This document shows, in pieces, positions 25,982 through 33,996 of a stretch of 64,000 nt of DNA (positions within the stretch are counted from its first letter, which is position 1; every line of letters begins with the position of its first letter). A model generated the notes under the pieces. It saw only the letters and a program-made list of their open reading frames with translations, did no database searches and was not told the DNA's origin. A program made the position numbers and the translations under genes. This DNA is from Methylocystis rosea (GTDB lineage Bacteria > Pseudomonadota > Alphaproteobacteria > Rhizobiales > Beijerinckiaceae): the NCBI RefSeq assembly GCF_003855495.1, contig NZ_CP034086.1, forward strand, positions 3,578,721 through 3,642,720, read 5' to 3'.

Positions 25982-26313
25982 GCCGATACGGGGAAGGTAG
26001 CGCGCGAACTCATGTCGGACTTGTCGCGTTCGCTCGGCGCGCTTTCCAAAAGCTTCGGAGAGGACCGCGGCACAGGCCTTCATAGTGGGCGACCTTGCGG
26101 CAAGCGGTCCGGCCCGCAATGGCTGCGGGCCGACTATTTTCCGTCGCGCCCTACGGGCGCTTTACAGCGCGAAACAAAATAGCCGGCCCTTCGCCATCCT
26201 CCACTTCGCTTCGGCCCTTCGCGGCGCTTCGGGTGCAAGCCCGGCCCGCCCGCCGCCTTTCGTCGCCATGAAGGCCGCCAGGCTCGCGGTCGATCCGACG
26301 AAGGAAAGCGCAA
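25982..26313 (+). promoter_or_regulatory. Structured spacer upstream of DUF2493 gene
   Basis: A 330-base spacer holding an 8-bp hairpin GGCCCGCA-ATGGC-TGCGGGCC (26111-26131) followed by GACTATTTT, probably the terminator of the Toprim gene, and a GCGCCC-TAC-GGGCGC hairpin (26146-26160). The rest (about 26160-26300) resembles the spacer before the DUF736 gene (about 28700-28860) in blocks such as CATCCTCCACTTCGCTTCGG versus CGTCCTCCGCTCTGCTTCGG. No gene seen. Confidence 0.5.
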
Positions 26314-27252
26314 ATGACGCCCGAACGCGACAATCCAAGCTTTGAGCCGGCGCGTTGTTCATCCCCGACCGATCGCGTTCTCACCGAACTCCAGCTCTAT
26401 GGCTGCCGCCCCTTCCAGGACGAACCCGACCCGAGGCCGCTTCCGCAAGCCCAAACGATCGTGAGCGCCGTCGCCGACATTTTCGACGCCCTCGTCGCCA
26501 CATTGGGCGACACCCGCCTCGAACCCGACCTCGAAGAGCTGCTGTGGTCGACCGTCAGTCTCTTTCACCGCGCCATTGCTCGCATCGAACGCGAACTCGA
26601 CGAGAATGAGCAGGCGCAGCGGCGCAGTCAGAAGGAACAGGACGGCTCGGAAATCCGCTCGGTCGAATTGGAGCGCCTCATCGCCGAAGGACAGACGCTC
26701 ATCGAGCGGCGCGACAGCATGGAGCTTTTCCGCGACCACGCGGCCGACCATTTCGAGCGCCATACGGGCTCAGCCTGGCGTCCGCGCTCAGGCTCCAAGG
26801 TCAACCATCGCGCGCTGACCTCTGCGATGATCGACAGTCGGGATTTTCTCGCCGCCAAACGAAAAGCCGAAAATGACGTCTTACTCCCTATCGGACCAAA
26901 GGTCGCCTTCACCGGCGGCCCCGACTTCAACGATCATTGCGCAATCTGGGATTTACTCGACAAAGCGCTGGCCAAGCACCCCGACATGGTGCTGCTGCAT
27001 GGCGGCAGCCCCCGGGGCGCCGAGCGCATCGCCGCCTGCTGGGCCGACAATCGCAAGATCGCTCAGATTGCCTTCAAACCGGACTGGGCGCGTCACGCCA
27101 AGGCGGCGCCGTTCAAGCGCAATGACCAGATGCTCGAAACCTTGCCGATCGGCGTCATCGTCTTCCCCGGCTCGGGCATCTCCGCAAACCTCGCCGACAA
27201 GGCGAGGAAGCTCGGAATTCCCGTATGGAAATTCGACGAAGGCGGCGCGTGA
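26314..27252 (+). CDS. DUF2493 (SLOG-like) protein of conjugative elements
   Basis: A 312-residue protein. The N-terminal 170 residues are helical and acidic; the C-terminal part (VAFTGGPDFNDH, LLHGGSPRGAERIAACW, IGVIVFPGSG) is the DUF2493/YspA Rossmann-like SLOG domain that binds nucleotide ligands. It is a regular member of the accessory cluster between Toprim and DUF736 genes in Rhizobiales ICEs. Function is unknown; ligand sensing is an inference from the fold. Confidence 0.87.
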   Translation: MTPERDNPSFEPARCSSPTDRVLTELQLYGCRPFQDEPDPRPLPQAQTIVSAVADIFDALVATLGDTRLEPDLEELLWSTVSLFHRAIARIERELDENEQAQRRSQKEQDGSEIRSVELERLIAEGQTLIERRDSMELFRDHAADHFERHTGSAWRPRSGSKVNHRALTSAMIDSRDFLAAKRKAENDVLLPIGPKVAFTGGPDFNDHCAIWDLLDKALAKHPDMVLLHGGSPRGAERIAACWADNRKIAQIAFKPDWARHAKAAPFKRNDQMLETLPIGVIVFPGSGISANLADKARKLGIPVWKFDEGGA

Positions 27253-27363
27253 GCGCCATCATGAAAGCGGCCGATTTGCTCGCGCCCGAGCTGGATTTCG
27301 GGCGCTTTCCACCTATGTTGAACTCTTCAACTTGCTCGCTCAGACCGACGCAAGGACGCCAAA

Positions 27364-27669
27364 ATGTCGAGCTTGAAGATCATCTCCACCGCCACCGCTC
27401 TTCTGGTGGCGGCGAACGGCGCGTTTGCCGATCCTTTCATTCGAGGCGCCAAGGCGAGGAGGACGCATACATCGTCGCCAGCGGCTCAGCCCGCCGACAA
27501 CGGCTATTACGTCCCGTATGTGGTCGGCGTCGACGGCAAGAAATATCCGATCATGGAAATTCCCGGAAGCGTCACGGTCGTTCCCCGGCAACTCATGGAC
27601 GATCAGCAAGCGACGACGCTCGGCGACGCCTTGAGAAATGTTTCAGGCGTCACAATCCGCGGCCGCTGA
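27364..27669 (+). pseudogene. TonB-dependent receptor, N-terminal fragment
   Basis: A 101-residue product with a signal peptide (cleavage near GAFA) and the start of a plug domain: IPGSVTVVPRQLMDDQQA, TLGDALRNVSGVTI, then GR and a stop. Siderophore-type receptors have about 700 residues, so over 80 percent is missing. No barrel sequence follows. It looks like gene debris captured in the element; barrel pieces of other receptors lie at 56399-57588. Confidence 0.8.
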
Positions 27670-27842
27670 TACGAAGCCATCCCAAGGCCTGCGCCTCTTT
27701 CCTTATCCAGTGCGCTACGCACGACTTGCGGCGTTACCAGGTCGCTGGGATTCCGCTCGCCACCACAATTGGGTATTCTGTTTGTCGCGCTATGGCGGTG
27801 GTGGGAGGCGCGACCGTTCGACTTTTGTCACGGAGACCCGCC

Positions 27843-28319
27843 ATGCTTATCTTCGGGATCGTGTTCAACCTTATCGGCCTCGGCTACTTTTGTTGGCTGC
27901 TGTTCGCGCTTGCAACCCGTGCGCTGCCGGTCTTCGTCGCCGTCACGATTGGTCTTGCCGCATTTCACGGTGGCGCGGGTCCGGCGGGCACGATTATGGT
28001 CGCCCTGGTCTGTGGCGTCGTCACTCTCTCTATTGGTCGGATTGCGTTCGCGACGGCGCGCTCGCCGCTGATCCGCGCAGTAATCGCGACGCTTTTCGCC
28101 GCGCCGGCTGTCGTCGCGGGCTATCACGTGGCTCTTGGTCTCGCCGACATCGGCGCATCATCCGCCATTTGGCGCGAAGCCTTTGCGCTGATCGGCGCCA
28201 TTATTGTGGGTGGAACAGCTTGGGCGCGCATCAGTCACTACGCCATGACCAACTTCGAACAGCGGCTTGCGGCGGGCCTGGATCATGTCCCCCGCATGCC
28301 GGCGATCAGGAATCGGTGA
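27843..28319 (+). CDS. Hypothetical integral membrane protein
   Basis: A 158-residue very hydrophobic protein with four predicted helices (about 2-20, 26-50, 52-68, 80-98) and one more near 113-131. I start at ATG 27843, preceded by GGAGACC; the longer open frame upstream crosses unrelated fragments. Small membrane proteins of this sort occur in the same slot in related elements, but I do not recognise a named family. It lies between the TonB fragment and the DUF736 gene. Confidence 0.65.
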   Translation: MLIFGIVFNLIGLGYFCWLLFALATRALPVFVAVTIGLAAFHGGAGPAGTIMVALVCGVVTLSIGRIAFATARSPLIRAVIATLFAAPAVVAGYHVALGLADIGASSAIWREAFALIGAIIVGGTAWARISHYAMTNFEQRLAAGLDHVPRMPAIRNR

Positions 28320-28874
28320 GTTCGCCGCAACTCTTGTCCTGAACGGAGATGCCGGCGAAATCCCAACCTCGAATTCGACTGAAGATTTGCGACGCCCGGC
28401 GACGTTTTCACCGGGCGGACCCCTTCGGAGACTCACGAAGAGCGCCATGACAGGCGTTCGAGTCATTGTCCGTCAGGAACCCGGCGATTCGCCGCCCTGC
28501 CATTTGCTTCCGATTGCTTCTTTTCCTTCGCCTCGAGCGCCTGACTTCTTGCGCGGATGCTTGCGCCAGCGCCACTTCTCCTTGTTGACGATGCTGTCCG
28601 AACCGATGCGACCATTGCAGCCTCTCTTTTGGCTTGATCTGGCCGAAGGACGGCTGCGCCTCGATCGCCTGAGACGCAACGGCGGAGATGCGACTTTCTT
28701 CCCCTGACGCCTGCGGCGTCATTCCGCGCGGTACAAGAAACTCGCTTTTCCGCCGTCCTCCGCTCTGCTTCGGCCCGCGCGCGGGTGCGTCGCCAATCGC
28801 CTTCGTCCTGTTGATCGCCATCGAGGCCGCGATGGGCGCGGGCTCGAAGACATTAAAGCTTGAGGAGAACTATC
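28320..28874 (+). other. Spacer upstream of DUF736 gene
   Basis: About 555 bases. Open frames on both strands lack domains. The last 170 bases resemble the leader before the DUF2493 gene (shared blocks around CGTCCTCCGCTCTGCTTCGG and GATCGCCATCGAGGCCGC) and probably carry the promoter and ribosome binding site (GAGGAGAACT) of the DUF736 gene. Nothing else recognised. Confidence 0.5.
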
Positions 28875-29198
28875 ATGGCGAACATCGGCTCATTCAAAAA
28901 GTCCGGCAACGAGTTCCAGGGCGAGATCGTGACGCTCAGCGTCCAGGCCAGAGGCGTCCGCATCATTCCCGAGGCCACCCGGACCAACGACAACGCACCG
29001 AGCCACCGCGTCTATATCGGTCGAGTCGAGGTGGGCGCCGCGTGGTCGAAGCGTTCGACCGAAGGCCGCGATTATCTCTCGGTCAAACTCGACGATCCGA
29101 GCTTCAATGCCCCGATCTACGCCAACCTCTTCGACGACGAAGACGGCGAAGGCTACTCCCTCATCTGGTCGCGCGGGCGCAAGGCCAACGGCGACTGA
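28875..29198 (+). CDS. DUF736 family protein
   Basis: A 107-residue protein beginning MANIGSFKKSGNEFQGEI and ending in GYSLIWSRGRKANGD, the ends typical of DUF736. This small family is nearly restricted to alphaproteobacterial conjugative elements; function unknown. The start at 28875 follows GAGGAGAACTATC. A strong terminator follows 13 bases after the stop, so the gene is transcribed alone. Confidence 0.92.
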   Translation: MANIGSFKKSGNEFQGEIVTLSVQARGVRIIPEATRTNDNAPSHRVYIGRVEVGAAWSKRSTEGRDYLSVKLDDPSFNAPIYANLFDDEDGEGYSLIWSRGRKANGD

Positions 29199-29211
29199 GC
29201 GAACCGCCGCC

Positions 29212-29243
29212 AAAGCCCCGTCCGAGACATCGGGCGGGGCTTT
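29212..29243 (+). terminator. Intrinsic terminator of the DUF736 gene
   Basis: AAAGCCCCGTCCGA and TCGGGCGGGGCTTT form a 14-bp stem (one G-U pair) around GACA, ending in TTTCGTTT. This is a textbook rho-independent terminator. Confidence 0.9.
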
Positions 29244-29345
29244 CGTTTGCGCGCTGCCTGGGCACGCGTGTCGCGCGCGCTTCGGCTTGCGTGATGATTT
29301 CGAGCCACAGATGTTCCGAAAAAACCTGTTCTGTGCGCTCGACGT

Positions 29346-29687
29346 TTACTCGGCGCGTATTTTCCGTGTTCGGGACTTCGTCGACGTTTTCGCGCCATCC
29401 TTGTTCGACCTGACCATTCGCCTCCCGGTCCCTTCATCCGTTGCAGATGGCGTAGCGACAACCGCTCTTGCGGTTCGAGCAGGTTTGCGAAGCAGATCGG
29501 CCGCTTCGAGACCGAGCTCCCGAGCCAGCCGATCGACGACGTCGATACTCGCCGCATAAACACGTCGTTCTATCGAACTGATATAGGTGCGATCGATTTC
29601 CGCTCGATGGGCGAGTTCCTCCTGTGACAGGCGTTGCGCCTGCCGACATTTCCGCAGGTTGAGCGCCAGAACCTCCCGAATGTCCAT
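29346..29687 (-). CDS. XRE-family regulator, QseC-like
   Basis: A 113-residue protein with an N-terminal helix-turn-helix (RLSQEELAHRAEIDRTYISS, about residues 18-37, and SIERRVYAAS) and a basic tail. It is transcribed away from a small DUF2285-type gene, as qseC is from qseM in the ICEMlSym(R7A) family, where QseC sets the level of the antiactivator QseM. The direct repeats at 29711-29734 lie just upstream and are candidate binding sites. The family call is firm; the QseC role is by context. Confidence 0.82.
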   Translation of the reverse strand: MDIREVLALNLRKCRQAQRLSQEELAHRAEIDRTYISSIERRVYAASIDVVDRLARELGLEAADLLRKPARTARAVVATPSATDEGTGRRMVRSNKDGAKTSTKSRTRKIRAE

Positions 29688-29710
29688 AAACGCGAGAGGA
29701 ACGACTTGTC

Positions 29711-29734
29711 GAGTATTCTACCACGGAGTATTCT
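29711..29734. promoter_or_regulatory. Paired GAGTATTCT direct repeats
   Basis: GAGTATTCT occurs at 29711-29719 and 29726-29734, a 15-bp pitch, 24 bases upstream of the XRE gene start. Tandem sites of this kind suit a XRE dimer pair and could control both divergent genes. Confidence 0.6.
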
Positions 29735-29969
29735 CTACAAACCATCGGCGAGAGGACTGCATTTTGCGTGCTCTCGGCGGCGAGTCTCTCCGACTTACAT
29801 CCCCATCAGCATCAAAAACGCTGCGGGGCGCCGGGCGAGCAGCTGGACGGACTTCGGTTGCCGATTTCGGCGGTGCGTCGACGCATTCAGGCCGCATTTG
29901 TTAACTTGCGGCAAACTTTCTGCATAGAATGTCAATGCGCCGGCGAGTCGTTTGAGGAATGCTAAATCC

Positions 29970-30239
29970 GTGGACCCTGCAAATTCCCATCCGATCGCCG
30001 ACGTCGCTCCTTCCGACGAGCATGTCACCGACTACGACCGCGTTCATTTCAAGGTTTACTTGAGGATGCTGGACGCAGCCAAGGAAGGAGCGGCATGGGA
30101 GGAAGTTTCAAGCATTCTGCTCGGCATCGACCCGCTTCGCGAACCCGTCCGAGCCAAGCGCGCGTATGAGACACATCTTGCTCGGGCGCGATGGCTGGCG
30201 AAGGAAGGGTATAAGGATTTACTGGCAGGTCCCGCCTGA
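29970..30239 (+). CDS. Small DUF2285-type protein, QseM-like antiactivator
   Basis: An 89-residue protein from GTG 29970 (an in-frame TTG at 29952 is also possible; AGGAA lies between them). The segment DYDRVHFKVYLRMLDAAKEG, then WEEVSSILLGIDP and RAKRAYETHLARARWL, resembles the DUF2285 helix-turn-helix variant. In ICEMlSym(R7A) the 86-residue QseM has this fold and blocks both TraR and the activator FseA. The gene stands between a XRE gene and the FseA-like gene, the same arrangement. Function is inferred from that synteny. Confidence 0.72.
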   Translation: MDPANSHPIADVAPSDEHVTDYDRVHFKVYLRMLDAAKEGAAWEEVSSILLGIDPLREPVRAKRAYETHLARARWLAKEGYKDLLAGPA

Positions 30240-30251
30240 CAGGTTTCAGAC

Positions 30252-30281
30252 GAAGCGCTCCTTTGGGGCCAGGAGCGCTTC
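30252..30281 (+). terminator. 11-bp perfect hairpin after qseM-like gene
   Basis: GAAGCGCTCCT and AGGAGCGCTTC pair exactly around TTGGGGCC, 12 bases past the stop. There is no T-run, so it may be a 3' stabiliser or a rho-independent stop of reduced strength. Confidence 0.6.
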
Positions 30282-30485
30282 AAGGCACGCACCGTTGCTT
30301 GTCCCCACTCTCAGCGCCACGGCGTGACCGATGGCAATCTTCGAAATTTCTCTCTGCGTCAAATGTGCGGCAATCGGACGCCTGATCCCGGCATGACGTT
30401 ATGCCTGCCAAAAAATCCAGCGCCGCGGGTTATCGACAAGATTTTCTCGATACTGAAGCTCGGCCACTCCTTCGCGAGAAAATCC

Positions 30486-31227
30486 ATGATTGATGCGGAT
30501 TGGCGCTTTCCGGGCGCGTATGACTATTTGGATAATTTGAACTGGCCCTCCATCGCTTGGGAATGTTTGCGGCGCGACAAAGAATATCACGCCGACTTCG
30601 CCAACTCTCGATTTCGAGCCGCAGTGGACTCCGGCGTTGCCGGCGCGCAGCGGCGCTGGGGGTTGCGATTTCGCCGTAGATCCCACGCTCGGCGCGAATG
30701 AAGCCGATATTTTCTGGCTTCCCGAAGCGCGAGCGAGCGCCGTCATTCTTGTGCCAAGTCCAACAAACGCCAGCGAGTTGAGATTCTCGCCGTCGGATTG
30801 GCCAGACCTGCATACGCGGTTGCGCTTGAATGACGGCGAACACCTCATCGTTGGAACAGGCCGCAACCAGTATCAGCTGTGGCTTCCCGACCCGCCGCGC
30901 GAAGGAGAACCGCTCGCCGCCGTCATTCCGCACGACCGGATGACGCCACATCGCGCTGAGGCGGCGATGCATTTCTGGCGCTTCACGAGGGGCCACGCGA
31001 AGCCGGCCACACCGTTACGCGCCGTCCGCCTCGTCAACACGCTTCGAGCGCTCGACGGCCATTTGAGCGGTGCGTCCTACCGCGTCATCGCCGAATCCCT
31101 GTTCGGATCGGCGCGAGTCGACGCCGAGCCGTGGAAATCGTCCTCCGTTCGCGACGCGACAATTCGACTCGTGCGCAATGGCGTGGCGCTGATGCGCGGC
31201 GGCTATCGCAAGTTTCTGCGCAAATAA
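30486..31227 (+). CDS. fseA: FseA-like excision activator joined by +1 frameshift (DUF6499-DUF2285)
   Basis: Two overlapping frames make one protein. Frame 1 from ATG 30486 encodes a DUF6499 domain (MIDADWRFPGAYDYLDNLNW, then AAQRRWGLRF-like GAQRRWGLRF). Frame 2 resumes with AVDPTLGANEADIFWLPEA and runs to 31227 with a DUF2285 domain (ATPLRAVRLVNTLRALDGH, SGASYRVIAESLFG). The join is CGA-UUU-C-GCC at 30666-30675: the Phe tRNA can slip from UUU to UUC and give a 246-residue product. In ICEMlSym(R7A), FseA is made this way from msi172/msi171 and activates the excisionase gene. Without a shift, frame 1 stops at 30701. A plain mutation is the alternative. Confidence 0.8.
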
Positions 31228-31385
31228 CCATCGGATTCGACTACGGCGCCGCTTCGCGCATTCAAGGGGTGGTGAAACTCGCCTCCCCAATCTTCGCCAT
31301 CCCTCCTGCCGGATTTTCTCCGCCAAAGTGATCGATGACAGCCGCCGATCTTCGGCGGCGCGCCTCGACTCGCCAAGGTTCGCCG

Positions 31386-31667
31386 ATGTCCGCCGCCATG
31401 ACCGATTTGCCGCCACGCTTTCTGCGCACGCCCGAAGCCGCGCGTTTCCTGGGGCTCTCGGGCCGAACTCTGGAAAAACACCGCACCTACGGCACGGGGC
31501 CGCTCTACTCGAAACTCGGCGGCCGCGTCGTCTATCGACTTGAGGATTTGCAGGCCTGGGCGGCGCGCGGCGCCAAAGCCTCGACCTCCGATCCTGGCGT
31601 CGGAACGGTGCTGCCGGCGAGACGCCAGAAGCCGAACGGCGCCACCACGCTTCCCGATCGCCGCTGA
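31386..31667 (+). CDS. AlpA/excisionase-type helix-turn-helix protein, RdfS-like
   Basis: A 93-residue protein from ATG 31386 with a MerR/AlpA-type winged helix (FLRTPEAARFLGLSGRTLEK then GRVVYRLEDLQAWAARG). Such proteins act as excisionases (recombination directionality factors). It follows the FseA-like gene and precedes the replication initiator, TraF and relaxase genes, as rdfS does in ICEMlSym-type elements. A role in excision is inferred from this context; the matching integrase is not in the window. Confidence 0.83.
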   Translation: MSAAMTDLPPRFLRTPEAARFLGLSGRTLEKHRTYGTGPLYSKLGGRVVYRLEDLQAWAARGAKASTSDPGVGTVLPARRQKPNGATTLPDRR

Positions 31668-31680
31668 ACGGACATCGATC

Positions 31681-32604
31681 ATGTCCACGACACGGCGCCC
31701 CAGCGGTGAACTCGTCAAGCTCAGCCCGTTTCGCTGTGTTCCGGCCGATATCGCGCCGCGCGATGTGCAGGATCTCATGGCCTATCCGTTCTTCAGCCTC
31801 GCCAAATCGCCGCGCGTCGCGCCGATCGACTTCCGAATGGGAGAGCTGACAATTCGTGTCGATGCGACGCCCGAATATGGCATGGCGACGATCTGGGACG
31901 CCGATATTTTGATCTGGGCCGCCTCGCAGATCATCTCGGCGCGCAACGGCGGCCGTGACACCTCGCGCCTGATGCTGGCGACCCCGCGCGAAATCCTCAC
32001 CTTCATCGAACGCGGAACATCGGCCCGGGATTACGATCGCTTTCGTGCGGCCCTGGATCGCCTGCAGTCCACGACGATCGAGACCTCGATCCGCCAGCCG
32101 GCGGAACGATGGACGCGCCGCTTCTCCTGGATCAACGAGTGGAAAGAGCGGACCGACGCGAGCGGTCGCCCGCTTGGCGTCGAACTCGTTCTGACCGACT
32201 GGTTCTATCGCGCGGTGCTCGACAACGACCTCGTGCTGTCGATCGACCGGGCGTATTTCGCGCTGACCGGCGGCCTCGAACGCTGGCTCTATCGCATCGT
32301 GCGCAAGCACGGCGGGCGTCAGAAGGGCGGCTGGTCCTTCGAGCTCGACCATCTTCACCTCAAATCCGCAAGTCTGTCGCCGTTCAAACGCTTTGCTTTC
32401 GAATTGCGCGACATCGTTCGACGCCAGCCCTTGCCCGGCTATGCGTTGACGATCGAGCGCAATTCTCGAGGACACGAGTGTCTGATGTTCAAGCCGGCGG
32501 AGAGCGGCGCGCAGACAGAAATGCGCATCGAGCCCGCCACGAAATCACGCAGCCCAAAATCCACGGGCCGGAAGCCTGTGGATAACTCTGTGGATAAGCT
32601 GTGA
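31681..32604 (+). CDS. Replication initiator protein A (RPA family)
   Basis: A 307-residue protein from ATG 31681. The body (FRCVPADIAPRDVQDLMAYP, FFSLAKSPR, IWDADILIWAASQI, FELRDIVRRQPLPGYAL) is the RPA plasmid replication initiator family. Its last codons contain two perfect DnaA boxes, and three iteron-like repeats follow the stop, so gene and origin form a compact replicon. It should bind the iterons and open the origin. Presence in an ICE-like backbone suggests replication after excision, or that this is a plasmid. Confidence 0.9.
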   Translation: MSTTRRPSGELVKLSPFRCVPADIAPRDVQDLMAYPFFSLAKSPRVAPIDFRMGELTIRVDATPEYGMATIWDADILIWAASQIISARNGGRDTSRLMLATPREILTFIERGTSARDYDRFRAALDRLQSTTIETSIRQPAERWTRRFSWINEWKERTDASGRPLGVELVLTDWFYRAVLDNDLVLSIDRAYFALTGGLERWLYRIVRKHGGRQKGGWSFELDHLHLKSASLSPFKRFAFELRDIVRRQPLPGYALTIERNSRGHECLMFKPAESGAQTEMRIEPATKSRSPKSTGRKPVDNSVDKL

Positions 32605-32672
32605 AAACGCACGTGCTATCAGGAACTCCCGCCACGTGCCATCAGGAACCCTTGGCGCGTGCTATCGGCAAC
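32577..32672 (+). other. oriV: Iteron-type replication origin
   Basis: Two exact DnaA boxes (TGTGGATAA at 32577-32585 and 32589-32597) overlap the 3' end of the initiator gene. They are followed by three repeats at an exact 23-bp pitch: ACGTGCTATCAGGAAC (32611), ACGTGCCATCAGGAAC (32634) and GCGTGCTATCGGCAAC (32657). This is the layout of an iteron-regulated plasmid origin. Confidence 0.8.
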
Positions 32673-33025
32673 CAAAATCACTCACAACTCTTTCTATTCG
32701 AGCGCAAAACGGCGCGCCTAACTTGTACTAACAGTGAATCTAACTTTATTGCGCGCCCATCCGGCGAATTCCGGTGTCTTGGACAGCGATTTGAGCTTTT
32801 CAAACTGACGCTGAATCTCCTGACACGACACTCGGCTTCGCAAAAAGAATGCGCCAGCGTGATTGGCGTCAGCTTCCGCATTCGCGCCATCACCCTCAAG
32901 GCAAAATCGTTCAAGCGGATCGATAGCGCCGCATCCGAAGGCTGTCGGATTGTCGCTGACATGCAGCGCGCATTGTTCGATCGGCAACACCCGCGGGTCC
33001 AAACTCCCGTTAAGGGAGGCGCGTC
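32673..33025. other. Spacer right of the origin
   Basis: About 350 bases between the iterons and the DUF2840 gene. An AT-richer patch (about 32690-32755) could be the unwinding element of the origin. No gene with recognisable features; a GGGAGG ribosome binding site for the next gene is at 33014-33019. Confidence 0.5.
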
Positions 33026-33490
33026 ATGAGCGCGCTAACGGAGGTCGAACTCTATTTCCTGAAAGGCAAGATCGAGCGCTGGATTCGTTTCGGAACGCCG
33101 ATCAGTGAACGCACGCTCGACCGCCGCCGACGCATCTCGACCTTCGCGCCGGATTCGATTTTCGCCTTCATGCGCTGGGCGTCGAACGGCCATGGGACGC
33201 TGGTTTCCCGCATCGACATCTTACGCGCCTGCCATGTCGGCGAACCCTGTTCGACCGTTCCCGGCGTCAGGCCCGGCGCTGAAATTCTGCTGCGATCGGT
33301 CGGCTGGGATAAAGTCCAGCGCGTCTTGAGAGCGATCGACGCCGTCGAGGCGCTCGGCTTCGCGCCGCAGGAAATCTGTCCCGATCACTGGCGTCACGTT
33401 CACAACCGATTGGCCGCCGGCCTGTCGCCTCGCCCCTATTCGCGCGAGCGCCATCGCGCCTGGCTACTTCGCTCAAAGATTGAAGTCTAA
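33026..33490 (+). CDS. DUF2840 family protein
   Basis: A 154-residue protein with the phrases LTEVELYFLKGKIERWIRFG, RRRRISTFAPDSIFAFMRW and PDHWRHVHNRLAAG, matching DUF2840. This family is found almost only just before traF in Rhizobiales-type conjugative elements; function unknown. Start ATG has GGGAGG six bases upstream. TraF follows two bases after the stop, so they are cotranscribed. Confidence 0.9.
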   Translation: MSALTEVELYFLKGKIERWIRFGTPISERTLDRRRRISTFAPDSIFAFMRWASNGHGTLVSRIDILRACHVGEPCSTVPGVRPGAEILLRSVGWDKVQRVLRAIDAVEALGFAPQEICPDHWRHVHNRLAAGLSPRPYSRERHRAWLLRSKIEV

Positions 33491-33492
33491 CC

Positions 33493-33996
33493 ATGAAAAT
33501 CTTCCCCCTCATGTTCCTTTCCTGCGGCGCGCTCGCGTCGACTTCCTTCGTTCACCGCGAGCCGCTCGTCGTCTGGAACGCGTCGGCCAGCGTGCCGATC
33601 GGCCTCTATGCCGTGCAGCCGATCGGCGATTTGGCCGTCACCGACCTTGTCGTCGCCCGGCCGCCAGCGCCGCTCGCCGACTGGCTCACCGAACGCCATT
33701 ATCTCCCCAAAGGCGCGCCGCTGATCAAACGGGTGGCGGCATTGCCCGGTCAAAAAATATGCCGCGACGGGCTCGCGGTTAGCGTCGATGGAATCGTCAT
33801 GACGCAGGCGCGCGAACAGGATCACGCCGACCGACCGCTGCCCGTTTGGAGTGGGTGCTTTGTTCTCCTTCCCGGCGAGGCCTTTCTCCTCAACTGGAAC
33901 GAAGCGGCGTCTCTCGACGGACGGTATTTTGGCGCGTTTCCGATCGAAGGCGTCGTGGGGCGCGCCGCGCCTCTCTGGACGAGGGAGGACGATTGA
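33493..33996 (+). CDS. traF: S26-family conjugative signal peptidase TraF
   Basis: A 167-residue exported peptidase of the TraF/LepB (S26) family. The nucleophile Ser33 lies in SASVPIGLY and the general base Lys79 in APLIKRVAA, both present. TraF proteins process and cyclise the TrbC pilin; trbC is in the trb operon downstream (46815). An N-terminal hydrophobic segment is its membrane anchor. It follows DUF2840 by two bases and overlaps the transglycosylase start by one. Confidence 0.92.
   Translation: MKIFPLMFLSCGALASTSFVHREPLVVWNASASVPIGLYAVQPIGDLAVTDLVVARPPAPLADWLTERHYLPKGAPLIKRVAALPGQKICRDGLAVSVDGIVMTQAREQDHADRPLPVWSGCFVLLPGEAFLLNWNEAASLDGRYFGAFPIEGVVGRAAPLWTREDD

Noticed and set aside
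27225..28319. A 364-residue protein spanning the TonB fragment
   Set aside because: The first two thirds are out of frame with the DUF2493 end and the TonB fragment; only the membrane protein from 27843 is plausible.
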